From assembly GCF_028657945.1 (NCBI RefSeq), contig NZ_CP059693.1:3658001-3722000 (forward strand): 64,000 nt of DNA, in the 5' to 3' direction. The position numbers and the translations under genes were made by a program. This DNA comes from Thalassomonas haliotis. GTDB taxonomy: Bacteria > Pseudomonadota > Gammaproteobacteria > Enterobacterales > Alteromonadaceae. The notes beneath the pieces are model-generated. The model had not been told where the DNA came from and did not search any database. It worked only from the letters and a program-made list of their open reading frames with translations. How positions within the stretch are numbered: position 1 is the first letter of the stretch; each line of letters begins with the position of its first letter. Of this stretch, positions 25,662 to 35,320 are shown piece by piece.

Positions 25662-26870
25662 GTGGAACAACACTCACAATACGATCTCATCATCATAGGT
25701 GGCGGCGCCATAGGTTTGTCTTGCGCTTACCACGGCACAAAACGGGGCCTTAAAACCTTAGTCATAGAAAAAAGCAGCTACTTTAATGACCAGGGCAGTT
25801 CAGCCGGTCACTCCCGGCAATTTCGCCTGCAATATGCACAAGATTATATGGCAGAGCTGTGTATTGCCTCGCAAAGCTTTTGGCAGGAGCTGGACGAACT
25901 GACCGCGGAAACCCTGCTTGGCGATGACGGCAGTTTATGGTTTGGCGATCCGAAATTAAACTCCCAGGAAGGCGGCATAGATGCGGCAAAAGCCACCATG
26001 GACCAACTTGGTATTCCCTACACGCCGCTGACGGCAGCGCAAATTGAACAGCAATATCAATTTAAAGACCTGCCAGAGGATTATGAAGGATTTTTCCAGC
26101 CAGGCGGCGGCACCATCAACCTCAAAGCCACCGAGCAGGTTATGTATGACCAGGCGCTTAATTCAGGGCTGGCAGACTTGCATGAGCTCGAACAAGTCAC
26201 CCATATCGACTCTGGGGCGGACGGGGTGATCACTGTCACCACCAATCAGGGCGAATATCAAACCGGTAAACTGGCCATCACCACAGGGCCTTATGTCAAC
26301 CACACGCTAGCTTCCCTTTCGCTGGAAGTGCCCATCATTATCTGGCCGATGTCATCGGCATACTTTGAAAAAACCCAGCATGACATCCAATATCCATCCT
26401 GGTTCGTTTTCCAGGAGCCGGTAGAGAGCGCCCAGTTTTACGGGTTCCCGGAAGTAAACTGGTCAAACCCGGGTTATATCCGCGTCGCCACCGACTTCCC
26501 CGATGACGGCATTATCCTGACAGACCCGGATGACCGCCCTGCCGAGCCCAGCGAGCAAAGTTTGCAGCTGGACGCGCAATGGGTACGCGAGCATATGACA
26601 GGCTTAAGCGATGAGCCCTTTTTTACCGATACCTGCTTAATCGCCCTGGCGCAAGACAGTGAGAAACAGCTGCTGCTCGACTATATGCCGGAGCATATCC
26701 CTAATAACAAAAACATTGTCACCTATACCGCAGGCTGGGCGGCCAAGTTTACCCCAATTCTCGGCGATATGATCTGCCAGATGCTGGAAACAGATACCGA
26801 CAGCTTCACCTACGGACAATACACCATTTCACGCGATAACTTCTCCATCAACTGGTTAATAAAGGAATAA
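25662..26870 (+). CDS. FAD-dependent oxidoreductase, sarcosine/N-methyltryptophan oxidase-like (DAO family)
   Basis: A 402-residue flavoprotein. The Rossmann FAD motif DLIIIGGGAIGLSCAYHG occupies residues 8-25, followed by SAGHSRQFRLQY, a pattern of monomeric sarcosine oxidase relatives. Cys325 (DTCLIAL) aligns with the cysteine that carries covalent FAD in monomeric sarcosine oxidase. The enzyme likely oxidises a secondary or N-methylated amine, producing H2O2. GTG start at 25662 behind AAGGA. It is 4 bp from the next flavin oxidase, so the two form an operon. Substrate unknown. Confidence 0.85.
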   Translation: MEQHSQYDLIIIGGGAIGLSCAYHGTKRGLKTLVIEKSSYFNDQGSSAGHSRQFRLQYAQDYMAELCIASQSFWQELDELTAETLLGDDGSLWFGDPKLNSQEGGIDAAKATMDQLGIPYTPLTAAQIEQQYQFKDLPEDYEGFFQPGGGTINLKATEQVMYDQALNSGLADLHELEQVTHIDSGADGVITVTTNQGEYQTGKLAITTGPYVNHTLASLSLEVPIIIWPMSSAYFEKTQHDIQYPSWFVFQEPVESAQFYGFPEVNWSNPGYIRVATDFPDDGIILTDPDDRPAEPSEQSLQLDAQWVREHMTGLSDEPFFTDTCLIALAQDSEKQLLLDYMPEHIPNNKNIVTYTAGWAAKFTPILGDMICQMLETDTDSFTYGQYTISRDNFSINWLIKE

Positions 26871-26874
26871 TAAC

Positions 26875-28698
26875 ATGGCTAAATATACCATTTTCGGCGG
26901 CGGCCCCTCAGGACTTTATACCGCATGGCGTCTGCTCACAAGCGGCAAGGCAACAGCAAGCGATACCGTAGAAATCATCGAATGGGGCAATTACGATTAC
27001 GCGGCACAAGGTGCTGGCGACAGACTGCCGGCGGGACGAATTTGCTCCCACCACTATCAAAACGATACCGGAAAATCTTATATTGAAGTCGGCGGTATGC
27101 GCTACATTCAATGGGATGCGGATAAAAAAGAAGGCCACCAGCTGGTCACCACCACCATCTCCCGATTAGGCTTGGACAGCGGCGATACTAATGTCGTGGT
27201 GGACTTTCAAACCACAGATAACCCATTGTTCTTTTTACGGGGCGAGCATTTTTACCAAAAATGTTTAGTGGGCGAATATGATCCCAACCTCTGTAATACC
27301 GAAACCACGATTGCTCCCTATAAAACCCCGGGCAACAATGAAAAAGCCGCCGGGGTGCTGATCGGCAATATTTCCAACCTGATCACCGGCAGCAATCCGG
27401 TGACCACCCGGGTCGAACAATGCCAGTTTTATGCCTCAGGCAGCTTAACCAGCGAATTTAATTCCTTTGTTTACTCCCCCGGGGATAACGCCGGCAACAT
27501 AGGTTACTGGAATGTCTTTTACGATCAGGCCGGCAACGAAGGCTTTCACTACGCCGCCGATGCCGGGGGCTACAGCTCCAACGTGATTAACTGGAATGCC
27601 GCCAATGCCGCCGTTTATAACGGCGAATTCGCTCCCGGCGGCAGCTTTAAAACCCTCTCCACCGGCTTTTCCAGCTTATTCGTCGCCCTGCACGATAAAT
27701 GTGTCGAAGCGGCACAAAGCAGCGGCGCGGAATTTAGCGTGCGCAAAAATATCCGCCTGCATTCCATCTGGAGCAATAACGGCACTACAGAATATCACCT
27801 GGCAACCTCGCTCTCGCCGGAAAAACCTTCCGGAGTAGCGCTGACCACAGATTATGCGTTTTTAGCCATGTCTCCCAACGCCCTGGAGCTGGTGGCAGGC
27901 GCCAGCCGTTACCTGGCAGAGCAGCCCGGGATCAGTGACTTCCTTAACCATAATGATGTGCAAAATTACCTGCAGTCGGTGATTGAGCAGCCTTCCTTTA
28001 AGGTGGCGATGTTTTTTGATAGCCAGTGGTGGCAAGACGCAACTTACCCCCCCAGCATAGATCTCGCCAATAATACCTTTGGCCCCACCATTACCGATCT
28101 GCCGCTGCGGCAGGTCTATTATTTTGGTGATAATGCCCCCGAACCCCAGGCATCGCAGGTTTACGGCATTTTGGCGTCATACGATGATATGCGTTTCACT
28201 AAATTCTGGCAGGAAATGGAACTGGGTGTGAATGAAAGGCGGGAAACACCACTCAGCCGGGATTACCAGCCGCTGCACGGCGCAGGCACAGCTACCGAGA
28301 CCATGGAAAAAATGCTGTTATTGCAACTGGCCAAGGTACATTATGGCGATCCCAATGCCGCCGCTGCCATTCCGGCGCCGCTGGAAACCGTATTTATGGA
28401 CTGGGGCCTCAACCCCTTTGGCGCCGGTTATCACGCCTGGGCCGCCCATTACGATATCTGTGATGTAATGAACCGCATCCGAACCCCGGCGGTGATGGCG
28501 GGCGACAGCAATGAAAATATCTTCGTGATCGGCTCCGCCTTTTCCAACGATCAGGCCTGGGTGGAAGGAGCATTTTGCACCGCAGAATCGGTACTGGTGG
28601 ATTATCTCGGGGTCAGCACTATAGCAACAGATCCCCTTGATTATCCGCTGATTTGTGCTTGCAATGCCGGCAACAAAGACAATAACAGGAAAAACTAA
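26875..28698 (+). CDS. Flavin-containing amine oxidase-like protein
   Basis: A 607-residue protein beginning directly with a dinucleotide-binding motif, IFGGGPSGLYTAWRLL, and with no signal peptide. The segment YIEVGGMRYIQWD recalls the GGMR motif of L-amino-acid oxidase/monoamine oxidase relatives, and VIGSAFSNDQAWVEGAFCTAESVL near the C-terminus matches the FAD-contacting end of that family. An L-amino-acid or amine oxidase role is inferred; the substrate is unknown. AAAGGA precedes the ATG. It follows the DAO-like gene by 4 bp, suggesting two coupled steps in amine oxidation. Confidence 0.8.
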   Translation: MAKYTIFGGGPSGLYTAWRLLTSGKATASDTVEIIEWGNYDYAAQGAGDRLPAGRICSHHYQNDTGKSYIEVGGMRYIQWDADKKEGHQLVTTTISRLGLDSGDTNVVVDFQTTDNPLFFLRGEHFYQKCLVGEYDPNLCNTETTIAPYKTPGNNEKAAGVLIGNISNLITGSNPVTTRVEQCQFYASGSLTSEFNSFVYSPGDNAGNIGYWNVFYDQAGNEGFHYAADAGGYSSNVINWNAANAAVYNGEFAPGGSFKTLSTGFSSLFVALHDKCVEAAQSSGAEFSVRKNIRLHSIWSNNGTTEYHLATSLSPEKPSGVALTTDYAFLAMSPNALELVAGASRYLAEQPGISDFLNHNDVQNYLQSVIEQPSFKVAMFFDSQWWQDATYPPSIDLANNTFGPTITDLPLRQVYYFGDNAPEPQASQVYGILASYDDMRFTKFWQEMELGVNERRETPLSRDYQPLHGAGTATETMEKMLLLQLAKVHYGDPNAAAAIPAPLETVFMDWGLNPFGAGYHAWAAHYDICDVMNRIRTPAVMAGDSNENIFVIGSAFSNDQAWVEGAFCTAESVLVDYLGVSTIATDPLDYPLICACNAGNKDNNRKN

Positions 28699-28728
28699 CA
28701 GCCGATAACTGCTGATTCACTCAGCTTT

Positions 28729-28757
28729 AGCCGGGAAAGCCTGACACTTTCCCGGCT
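28729..28757. terminator. Hairpin between convergent genes
   Basis: AGCCGGGAAAG, a 7-base loop, then CTTTCCCGGCT: an 11-bp perfect stem between the oxidase operon and the convergent DUF885 gene. No long T run follows, so termination is likely but not certain. Confidence 0.6.
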
Positions 28758-28832
28758 AGCTGCCAAAGTATTCAAAACCAACAAGGAATGCCCTGCCAAA
28801 CCTCTGCTCTGTCTTTACAATGCAAGCAAAAG

Positions 28833-30689
28833 TTAAACTTTTTGCTGTTTTACCCAACGTTTAACATCCTGCTCCAGCAAGGTCAGCGGGCGGGCGCCCG
28901 GTAACAGCACTAAGTCATGGAACGCTTTAATATCAAAGCGCTCTTTAAGCTCGGCTTTCGCCCAGTCGCGCAGTTCAACAATTTTCAGCATACCCAGCTT
29001 ATAACCCAGCGCCTGTCCCGGCCAGGCCATATAGCGGTCGATGGCGCTTTCGACATCACTCATGGCGGTGCCGGTGGCATTATGGAAATAACTGATCGCC
29101 TGTGCCCTGCTCCAGCGTTTATGGTGCAGGCCGGTATCAACCACTAAACGCGCAGCACGGTAAACTTCGGCCTGCAAACGCCCAAGGTTGCCCCAGGGAT
29201 CGTTTTCATACATGCCCATCTCATAAGCAACCAGCTCGGAATACAAGGCCCAACCTTCGGTAAAGGCATTAAACTGGCCATTCTGCCTCATAATGCCGAT
29301 ATCTTTTTGCGCCATATTCAAAGAGATTTGAAAATGATGTCCGGGCACCGCTTCATGATAAGTCAGGGTCTTTAAGCTAAAGCTCGGCTGCGCCTTCATA
29401 TCTTTTAAGTTGATGTTATAAACCCCGGGGCGCGAACCGTCCAGCGCCGGCGGCATATAAGAGCCGCCCGGCGCGCCTGCCTGTGAAGCCACAGGCACAC
29501 GTTTCACAATCACTTCCTGGGTCGGCATAGTGGCAAATAATTGTGGGGCTTTTGCCATCACCTTATCAATTTCTTTACTGAGATCTGCCAGCAGCTGCGC
29601 ACGCCCTTCGTCTGAGTCTTCATAAACGAATTGCGGCATGTCCACCAGCTTAACCAAACGCTCGCCGACACTGCCCTGTTTCATGCCCTGGGACACTAAA
29701 ATAGCATCCATTTCTGCGGTGATGCGCGCCACTTCATCCAAGCCGATTTGATGGATGTCATCGGCGGATAAGTTCGAGTCCGCCAAATAACGGATCTCAT
29801 GCTGATAGAAACTTTCCCCGTTTGGCTGCGCCCAGATACCATCTTCACCTGGCGCCCGCTGCTCTAATAACACCATGGTTTGTCTGATATCCCGGTAGCT
29901 CGGGTAAACCTTAGTGGCCACAGTTTCTGCCGCCTGTTTGACCAGGGCTTGTTTCTCTGCCGCGCTAAGCTGTTCAAGCTTATCCAGCTTTTTGGCAAAG
30001 TGCGTCACCAGGCCATGTTCTTCCGCCTTAGGAGCAACAAAATTGTCCAGGTAGTTTAGGGTATTCGGGAACAGGGCTTTAGGCAAAATGACACCTTTTT
30101 CGGCATCGTCGAGTACCTTAGATTTCACCGCTTTAACCAAGGACTCAAAAGCCGACAAGCGCTGCAGGTAGTTAAGCGCATCGGTTTTCGAGCTTATGCC
30201 GTGTTGATCCTGCAATACCGCGGGAATATCAATTAACGGCCCGGAAATTTGACTAACAACATAAGGCAGGTGCCCGCCCCAGGTATCAATATAACCACCG
30301 GGGAAACCTAAATCTCCCTGGTAATAACCGGCTATTTCCCGGTTAACGCCAAGGTGCAAGCTGTTTTTCTGCGACAGGGCAGCAAGATCAAACGCCTTTA
30401 ATGAGGCTACCGAAGCTTTCATACTGTTTTGCATCGCCAGCATGCCTTTAGTGGAATAATCCGGCCAGGTGCCCTGGTAATCCCCCGCCACCTCAGATGA
30501 CAAGTTAAGGGTAGTCGCCAACGCCGGCTGCTGTTTGATGAATTCCCGGGTATAAGTATCAACGGCGCTATCTATTGCTGCCTGGCTGTAAGTGTTTATT
30601 TGTGTGGCGGTATTGTCCGGCTGGTTGGCTTCATGACTGCAGCCGGATAAGGCCGCCAGTAACGTAAGGGCGATAATGTTTTTTTTCAT
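28833..30689 (-). CDS. DUF885-family lipoprotein, putative metallopeptidase
   Basis: A 618-residue protein with a lipoprotein signal (LAALSGC, lipid-modified C17), so it is anchored in a membrane on the periplasmic side. The DUF885 domain fills the rest. Its zinc-binding hallmark HEAVPGHHFQ is present (an HExxxGHH-type motif) with a downstream FTEGWALYSELVAYEMG supplying a further Glu. The family resembles metallopeptidases; substrates are mostly unknown. It stands alone, convergent with the oxidase operon and divergent from the LysR gene. Confidence 0.88.
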   Translation of the reverse strand: MKKNIIALTLLAALSGCSHEANQPDNTATQINTYSQAAIDSAVDTYTREFIKQQPALATTLNLSSEVAGDYQGTWPDYSTKGMLAMQNSMKASVASLKAFDLAALSQKNSLHLGVNREIAGYYQGDLGFPGGYIDTWGGHLPYVVSQISGPLIDIPAVLQDQHGISSKTDALNYLQRLSAFESLVKAVKSKVLDDAEKGVILPKALFPNTLNYLDNFVAPKAEEHGLVTHFAKKLDKLEQLSAAEKQALVKQAAETVATKVYPSYRDIRQTMVLLEQRAPGEDGIWAQPNGESFYQHEIRYLADSNLSADDIHQIGLDEVARITAEMDAILVSQGMKQGSVGERLVKLVDMPQFVYEDSDEGRAQLLADLSKEIDKVMAKAPQLFATMPTQEVIVKRVPVASQAGAPGGSYMPPALDGSRPGVYNINLKDMKAQPSFSLKTLTYHEAVPGHHFQISLNMAQKDIGIMRQNGQFNAFTEGWALYSELVAYEMGMYENDPWGNLGRLQAEVYRAARLVVDTGLHHKRWSRAQAISYFHNATGTAMSDVESAIDRYMAWPGQALGYKLGMLKIVELRDWAKAELKERFDIKAFHDLVLLPGARPLTLLEQDVKRWVKQQKV

Positions 30690-31126
30690 TTTAAGGGTCC
30701 AAGCTTGTTGCCTGATTTACTCAAGGCTGATGATATATTGTATATTCGCTAATTTATCGTAATTATATACTTTCTTTGATAAAACCCTGCTAAAGAAATA
30801 ACAAAATCAATAAACCAGCTTCAACAAGGCGATAAAACCGGCGACCACGCTATAAAAAAATAACGGTAAAAGCAAGTGCTGTGCGGTGAATCAACTGTTC
30901 TTGCGGCCAATACTTTTGCGGCCGATGCCTTGGCTAGACTTCCCCCCTAAAGCTTCTTTGTTTGCCGCCAGCGGTTAGCCACGAGTCAGTGCTTGACTTT
31001 CAATGGAGCGTAATCAACAATTTCCGGAGAGTAAACTAACAAATTATTTGCAGACTTTTTCCCCTTACTGCCTATTAAGTGCCGATGAAGTGCCGGTAAA
31101 TATTGTTAAATTTTAGGATACGCGGC
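30690..31126. other. Intergenic region between divergent DUF885 and LysR genes
   Basis: About 435 bp, AT-rich near the DUF885 end (around 30730-30790) and probably holding promoters for both genes. No ORF or obvious operator could be defined. An AGGA site sits 8 bases before the LysR ATG. Confidence 0.35.
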
Positions 31127-32086
31127 ATGAATGGAAGTTTTGATTTTGATCTTAAATCGCTGGAAATATTTGTCTACACCGTAGACTCGGGCAATATGAC
31201 GCTGGCCGCCGAGCGCTTAGGCACCACCCAGTCAGCAGTTTCCCAAAACCTGGCAAATTTAGAAAAATCCCTGCAGGTAAAATTACTCGATCGCACCGTC
31301 AGGCCTTTGGAAATGACCACCGCCGGGCGTTTCTTCTATGACAGCGCCACAAAAATGTTAACCCTGGCGCAAAAAACCAATGAAGACATGCATCAAAGCA
31401 AATTCAGCCATTTAGATCATGTCAATATTGCCATGGTTGACTCCCTGGTCACTGCCTTGGGTCCCTCGCTTATCGCCGCACTAAAAGGGCGTGCCACTAG
31501 CTGGTCGGTAAATACCGGGCTGTCACACTTACACGCCAATGCCCTGTTGTCGCGCCATGTCGATATGATCCTCTCGGACGATGCCCTGGAAGAGCATGCC
31601 GAGCTAAAACGTTACCGTATCCTCAGGGAGCCTTTCGTTTTGGTTTTGCCCAAAGGCCACCAGGGCCAGGTCGAACATCTGCCCAAGCTGCTCAAAACCT
31701 TAGGTTTGATCCGTTATAGCGCCAATTCATTAATTGGTATCACGGTTGAGCGTTACCTCAAGCGCATGTCGGTTGAGCCGCCGGTAAGCCTGCGCCTGGA
31801 TAATACCTTTGCTATCCTTTCCTCGGTGGCCGCCGGGCTTGGCTGGACCATCACCACGCCTTTATGTTTATTCCAAAACGGTATCCGCCACCTTGAGCTT
31901 GATTGTTACCCCCTGCCGGGAGAGCCGCTATACCGTAATTTAACTTTGGTCAGCAGGCACAATGAATTGTGGGAGTTGCCAAAAGTGATTGCTGACGATA
32001 GCCGCCTTATCTTGCAAGATAATTTTCTCGGTTATGTCGAGCAACATCTGTCCTGGTTAGGCCATGAAATAAAAATAGGCGGCTAA
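31127..32086 (+). CDS. LysR-family transcriptional regulator
   Basis: About 319 residues from the ATG at 31127 (AGGA site 8 bases upstream; a TTG eight codons earlier is less likely). The N-terminal HTH reads LEIFVYTVDSGNMTLAAERLGTTQSAVSQNLANLEKSLQVKLLDR, typical of the family, followed by a substrate-binding effector domain. It is flanked by amine-oxidase genes on one side and the gamma-glutamylation operon further downstream, so it may control amine catabolism. Its direct targets cannot be seen in the sequence. Confidence 0.92.
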   Translation: MNGSFDFDLKSLEIFVYTVDSGNMTLAAERLGTTQSAVSQNLANLEKSLQVKLLDRTVRPLEMTTAGRFFYDSATKMLTLAQKTNEDMHQSKFSHLDHVNIAMVDSLVTALGPSLIAALKGRATSWSVNTGLSHLHANALLSRHVDMILSDDALEEHAELKRYRILREPFVLVLPKGHQGQVEHLPKLLKTLGLIRYSANSLIGITVERYLKRMSVEPPVSLRLDNTFAILSSVAAGLGWTITTPLCLFQNGIRHLELDCYPLPGEPLYRNLTLVSRHNELWELPKVIADDSRLILQDNFLGYVEQHLSWLGHEIKIGG

Positions 32087-32431
32087 GTGCCTTTGGCTAA
32101 GCGCCTTTAAATGACAGTGGCACTTTTAAGAGCACAGTTCAGAGGGGTTAGGGTTAGCATCAACCCAGCACAATTTAATCAGCTCATACCATTTATTATT
32201 GACCACAACAAGAAGCATGTAACAACTGTTATTTTGCAGGCTTAATCACGTCTTTTTGTTCTACCCGATAGCTCATTTAATAACTGTCCGACATTGTGCT
32301 TCTACATCCGTTAAAGCACCGGGTTTAACCGACTAACCTCCGAGTATGTCATTTTGTTCACCGTTACCATCTTAACTCCAACAAATATTCGTCGTTATCA
32401 CCTTAACTGTCACCAATATAAGGAGAACAAT
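32087..32431. other. Intergenic region, nothing recognised
   Basis: About 345 bp between the LysR gene and the large unknown gene. No ORF, repeat or hairpin of note; an AAGGAG ribosome binding site lies at the end. Confidence 0.35.
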
Positions 32432-34909
32432 ATGAGTGCTGAATTCATCAAATGTCTGGAAGAAGTTGAAAAGCAATATAAAAACTTTGTTCGTGATCAT
32501 ATTTACAGACTTCCCATATCCCCGGGAAAAGCAACCTTAGAAAGACTTTCTCAAACCAATAAACTTTATGCTAAATGTGAGAATTTTAAGCGCGAACTGG
32601 AGTTCACACAAAAAAACCCGAAATCACCTAAATCACGCAGCTGGGATGAGTTAAAAGAAGATTATCTCGTTATCAAACAAGCGGTTAATAAATGCGGCCG
32701 TTATGTTACCTACCGCAAGCTGAGGGAGAGTTTTATCGCCCTTAAAGCCTTTAATATGCTCGATGATCAAAAGCAAATTTATAAGGTTAAGCCCTCTAAG
32801 ATAGAAAAAACAAAAGCCAGAGAGCGGGATGTACAGGCATATGATTTACATGCGGCTTCCAGCAAGCCTTTTAGCGAAGGGGTTTATCGACGTTCGCAAA
32901 AACAGCATGACTTCCATGGACAAGGGTTGAACGCTTTTGGAGAGCGCACCAAAACATACTTTGACCAGGTTTATGCCTATAATATCGGCGCAAATGCCAG
33001 TGACATGGATAATGTCTTCAGGTACCACACTGCACAGCAGAAAAGACGGAAGAAACGTGCTGATAATAGCAGCATTCGGGCAGTGATAGATCGTATTTTA
33101 ACTCATAAACTGGCGACCCTGAAGAAGATTGTCGACGGTTTTCAGCCAAAAAACGCCGATAGCCGCTTTTTCAAGATAGACAGTCAGCAGCTGGCGGCGA
33201 ATTACCCCTGCTTAATCATCATTTTTGATAAAATTCCCGGCAGTAACGAGGGAATTCCCGAAGGATATCCGGAGTTTGCTACCCATTGGCTCCTGGCTCA
33301 TATCAATCTTCGCCTGCAAGCAGAAGATGCCTGGCCGATCGTCACCAGAAGGCAGAGTTTTGGCTTTCTTACGCCCACCATTACCGATGTTCATTCGGGG
33401 GTCAGGTTATCACTGGGTATTACCCCTAACCAGAAGTTTATTGATTGTGTGATCCAGGGCATTGTTGATGCAGATAATGCCTTAGGTTCGCTCACCTTTA
33501 ATGATGATAACCCGGCATGTCCGCATCAGGCGCGTTTTTTAGATTTATCGGATGAAGACATTGAAAAACACCCGGGCTTACATAAACATGTCGTGTTAGA
33601 TAAATTCAGGGGGGGACTTGCCTGTGCCTGTGCCCATAAAATCTTGCGGGCTAAGATAGAAGAAAAAGACACCAGTAAAGGTCAAATGCTGTCGGTAGAA
33701 GATATCAATAGCAGCTTTGGTACTAAGGCTAACAAAGAAGAGTTTATGTTAGCTTACAATACATACGCTACCGGCGACCTGGCACAAGATGAAGCTGTGC
33801 ATGATAACCCGCTCAACAGCGATTTCACCCAGCTGGAGGTGGACAACGAAGCCAAAGAGCTATTTGAATTGCTGATTAATATTTTTACCACGGCTTTACA
33901 TAAATACGCACCGGAAAAAAAACGTAGTTACCCGGACTATCAAAACCTGTCGCAGGCGCTTAACCGGATGTCCGATGACATGGTCGTGCAAACAGTACAG
34001 GAAAACCCCTTTTTTGATGTTGAAGATACTTCTGATGATGAAAGTGGCCAGAATAATTTTTACAGCCCATCAGGCATGAGCTCTTTGTTCGGGCCTATGG
34101 TGGCGTTGAAAGAAGCAATGGACTCTTTAGACTTAAATGAAGAACAATTGCCAATTCCCTATAGCTGCTTAAAATACTCATATTTTGAAGCGTCTATGTC
34201 CTGGAATCGCACCCTACATAACGAGTTCTTTACCCGCGCCGATTTATTATTCGATCACCTGGAAAATATGATGTATAAAGCGTCACTGGAGCGGGAGCAT
34301 GGTCGTGATGATACCTATGAATATGTCAATCAGCACTATAGAGCCACTATTACAGGCCTGATCGAAGAGCTAAAAAATACCAATACCCTTGTGCCGGCAG
34401 GCGATGATGAAGAGGATAAGGCCTTCTTGATAAGTGCTTTACCCAATGAGTTAGAAACCTTTGTCGAGGGTTGTAGAAAGCCCTATATTTTACATATAGA
34501 TAATAACCCCTGCGTCAATACCACAGAGGCGCCGGTTATGGTAAAGGCATCGCAGCTCCTTGATGTTAAGTATTCAGCGCTTAAAATGATTATATTAGAT
34601 ATCACTTCCAGTACTTCGGAGCAGGTGAAAGCCTTTATCGATGATTTTCATCAGCAAGAGACGATTCCATTACTGGTGACTGCGGCCTCTTCGGTTAAAC
34701 ATGGCGAGCTCGGCCTCGACGGCTGGCAACTGGGAGAAAATAAAGTGTACCTGTGTAAAGCGTTAAAGCAGGAACAGGAGCACCAAACGCTCTACGCCAA
34801 GGTAAAATCTAAATTAAAGCGGATCACCCGCTCTACCGAGTCAGGCTACAGCCGGTTAAACCGTCGACTGTTAAGAGAAGCGGTTAACGAAACGCTCTTG
34901 TCCCAGTAA
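32432..34909 (+). CDS. Large protein of unknown function (825 residues)
   Basis: Not recognised. The start is the ATG at 32432 with AAGGAG upstream; an in-frame ATG 26 codons earlier lacks one. No signal peptide or membrane segment is visible, so it is probably cytosolic or exported by a non-Sec route. The first ~120 residues are charged and helical. The middle (about 260-400) contains PCLIIIFDKIPG and YPEFATHWLLAHINLRLQ, a possible alpha/beta domain. Near the C-terminus YILHIDNNPCVN, MIILDITSSTSEQVKAFIDDF and PLLVTAASSVKHGELGLDGW form an alternating strand/helix pattern; the SSVKHGELGLD stretch recalls a PLP-lysine loop, but only loosely. It stands alone between regulators and the permease operon. 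Normal composition argues for a real gene. Confidence 0.75.
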   Translation: MSAEFIKCLEEVEKQYKNFVRDHIYRLPISPGKATLERLSQTNKLYAKCENFKRELEFTQKNPKSPKSRSWDELKEDYLVIKQAVNKCGRYVTYRKLRESFIALKAFNMLDDQKQIYKVKPSKIEKTKARERDVQAYDLHAASSKPFSEGVYRRSQKQHDFHGQGLNAFGERTKTYFDQVYAYNIGANASDMDNVFRYHTAQQKRRKKRADNSSIRAVIDRILTHKLATLKKIVDGFQPKNADSRFFKIDSQQLAANYPCLIIIFDKIPGSNEGIPEGYPEFATHWLLAHINLRLQAEDAWPIVTRRQSFGFLTPTITDVHSGVRLSLGITPNQKFIDCVIQGIVDADNALGSLTFNDDNPACPHQARFLDLSDEDIEKHPGLHKHVVLDKFRGGLACACAHKILRAKIEEKDTSKGQMLSVEDINSSFGTKANKEEFMLAYNTYATGDLAQDEAVHDNPLNSDFTQLEVDNEAKELFELLINIFTTALHKYAPEKKRSYPDYQNLSQALNRMSDDMVVQTVQENPFFDVEDTSDDESGQNNFYSPSGMSSLFGPMVALKEAMDSLDLNEEQLPIPYSCLKYSYFEASMSWNRTLHNEFFTRADLLFDHLENMMYKASLEREHGRDDTYEYVNQHYRATITGLIEELKNTNTLVPAGDDEEDKAFLISALPNELETFVEGCRKPYILHIDNNPCVNTTEAPVMVKASQLLDVKYSALKMIILDITSSTSEQVKAFIDDFHQQETIPLLVTAASSVKHGELGLDGWQLGENKVYLCKALKQEQEHQTLYAKVKSKLKRITRSTESGYSRLNRRLLREAVNETLLSQ

Positions 34910-35212
34910 ACTAAAACAGCATTCGTTGATATTTCATGAATCAACCTGAGCTCGGTTTAAGCTGAGCTCGGTTAAAATAACCATGAATGATAAAACAGCA
35001 GGTCCATAGCAGGAATTACCGCTGCTTGTTTGTCCACACAGCAAGCATAAAAGACAACAGAACTGAATAGGTTGCAAACTCACCCCTGTCTTTTTTCCCT
35101 GCCATATAAGCTGTTGCCGGGAAAAAACTCACCAGAATAATCAGCTATAACAGGGCCTTGCCCGACATTATTAGTTTTGCTAATAGCTGTTTTCACGAAA
35201 TATTTATTGTAT
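34910..35212. other. Intergenic region upstream of the amine-catabolism operon
   Basis: About 300 bp with no ORF of note. A short duplicated stretch (GAGCTCGGTTTAAGCT / GAGCTCGGTTAAAATA near 34947-34980) may be a weak hairpin or local duplication. The operon promoter follows. Confidence 0.35.
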
Positions 35213-35241
35213 TTGACCGCAACTTTCCCCTCTTTTAGTAT
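35213..35241 (+). promoter_or_regulatory. Predicted sigma-70 promoter of the permease operon
   Basis: TTGACC (35213-35218), a 17-base spacer, then TAGTAT (35236-35241). Spacing is ideal and both hexamers are close to consensus. It lies 80 bp upstream of the permease start. Confidence 0.5.
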
Positions 35242-35320
35242 CGAATAAGGTTGTTTTTCAGCCAGTTAACAATCGCGGATGATGTACCTGAATAATTCAA
35301 AAATAAATGGGGAAATTTTC

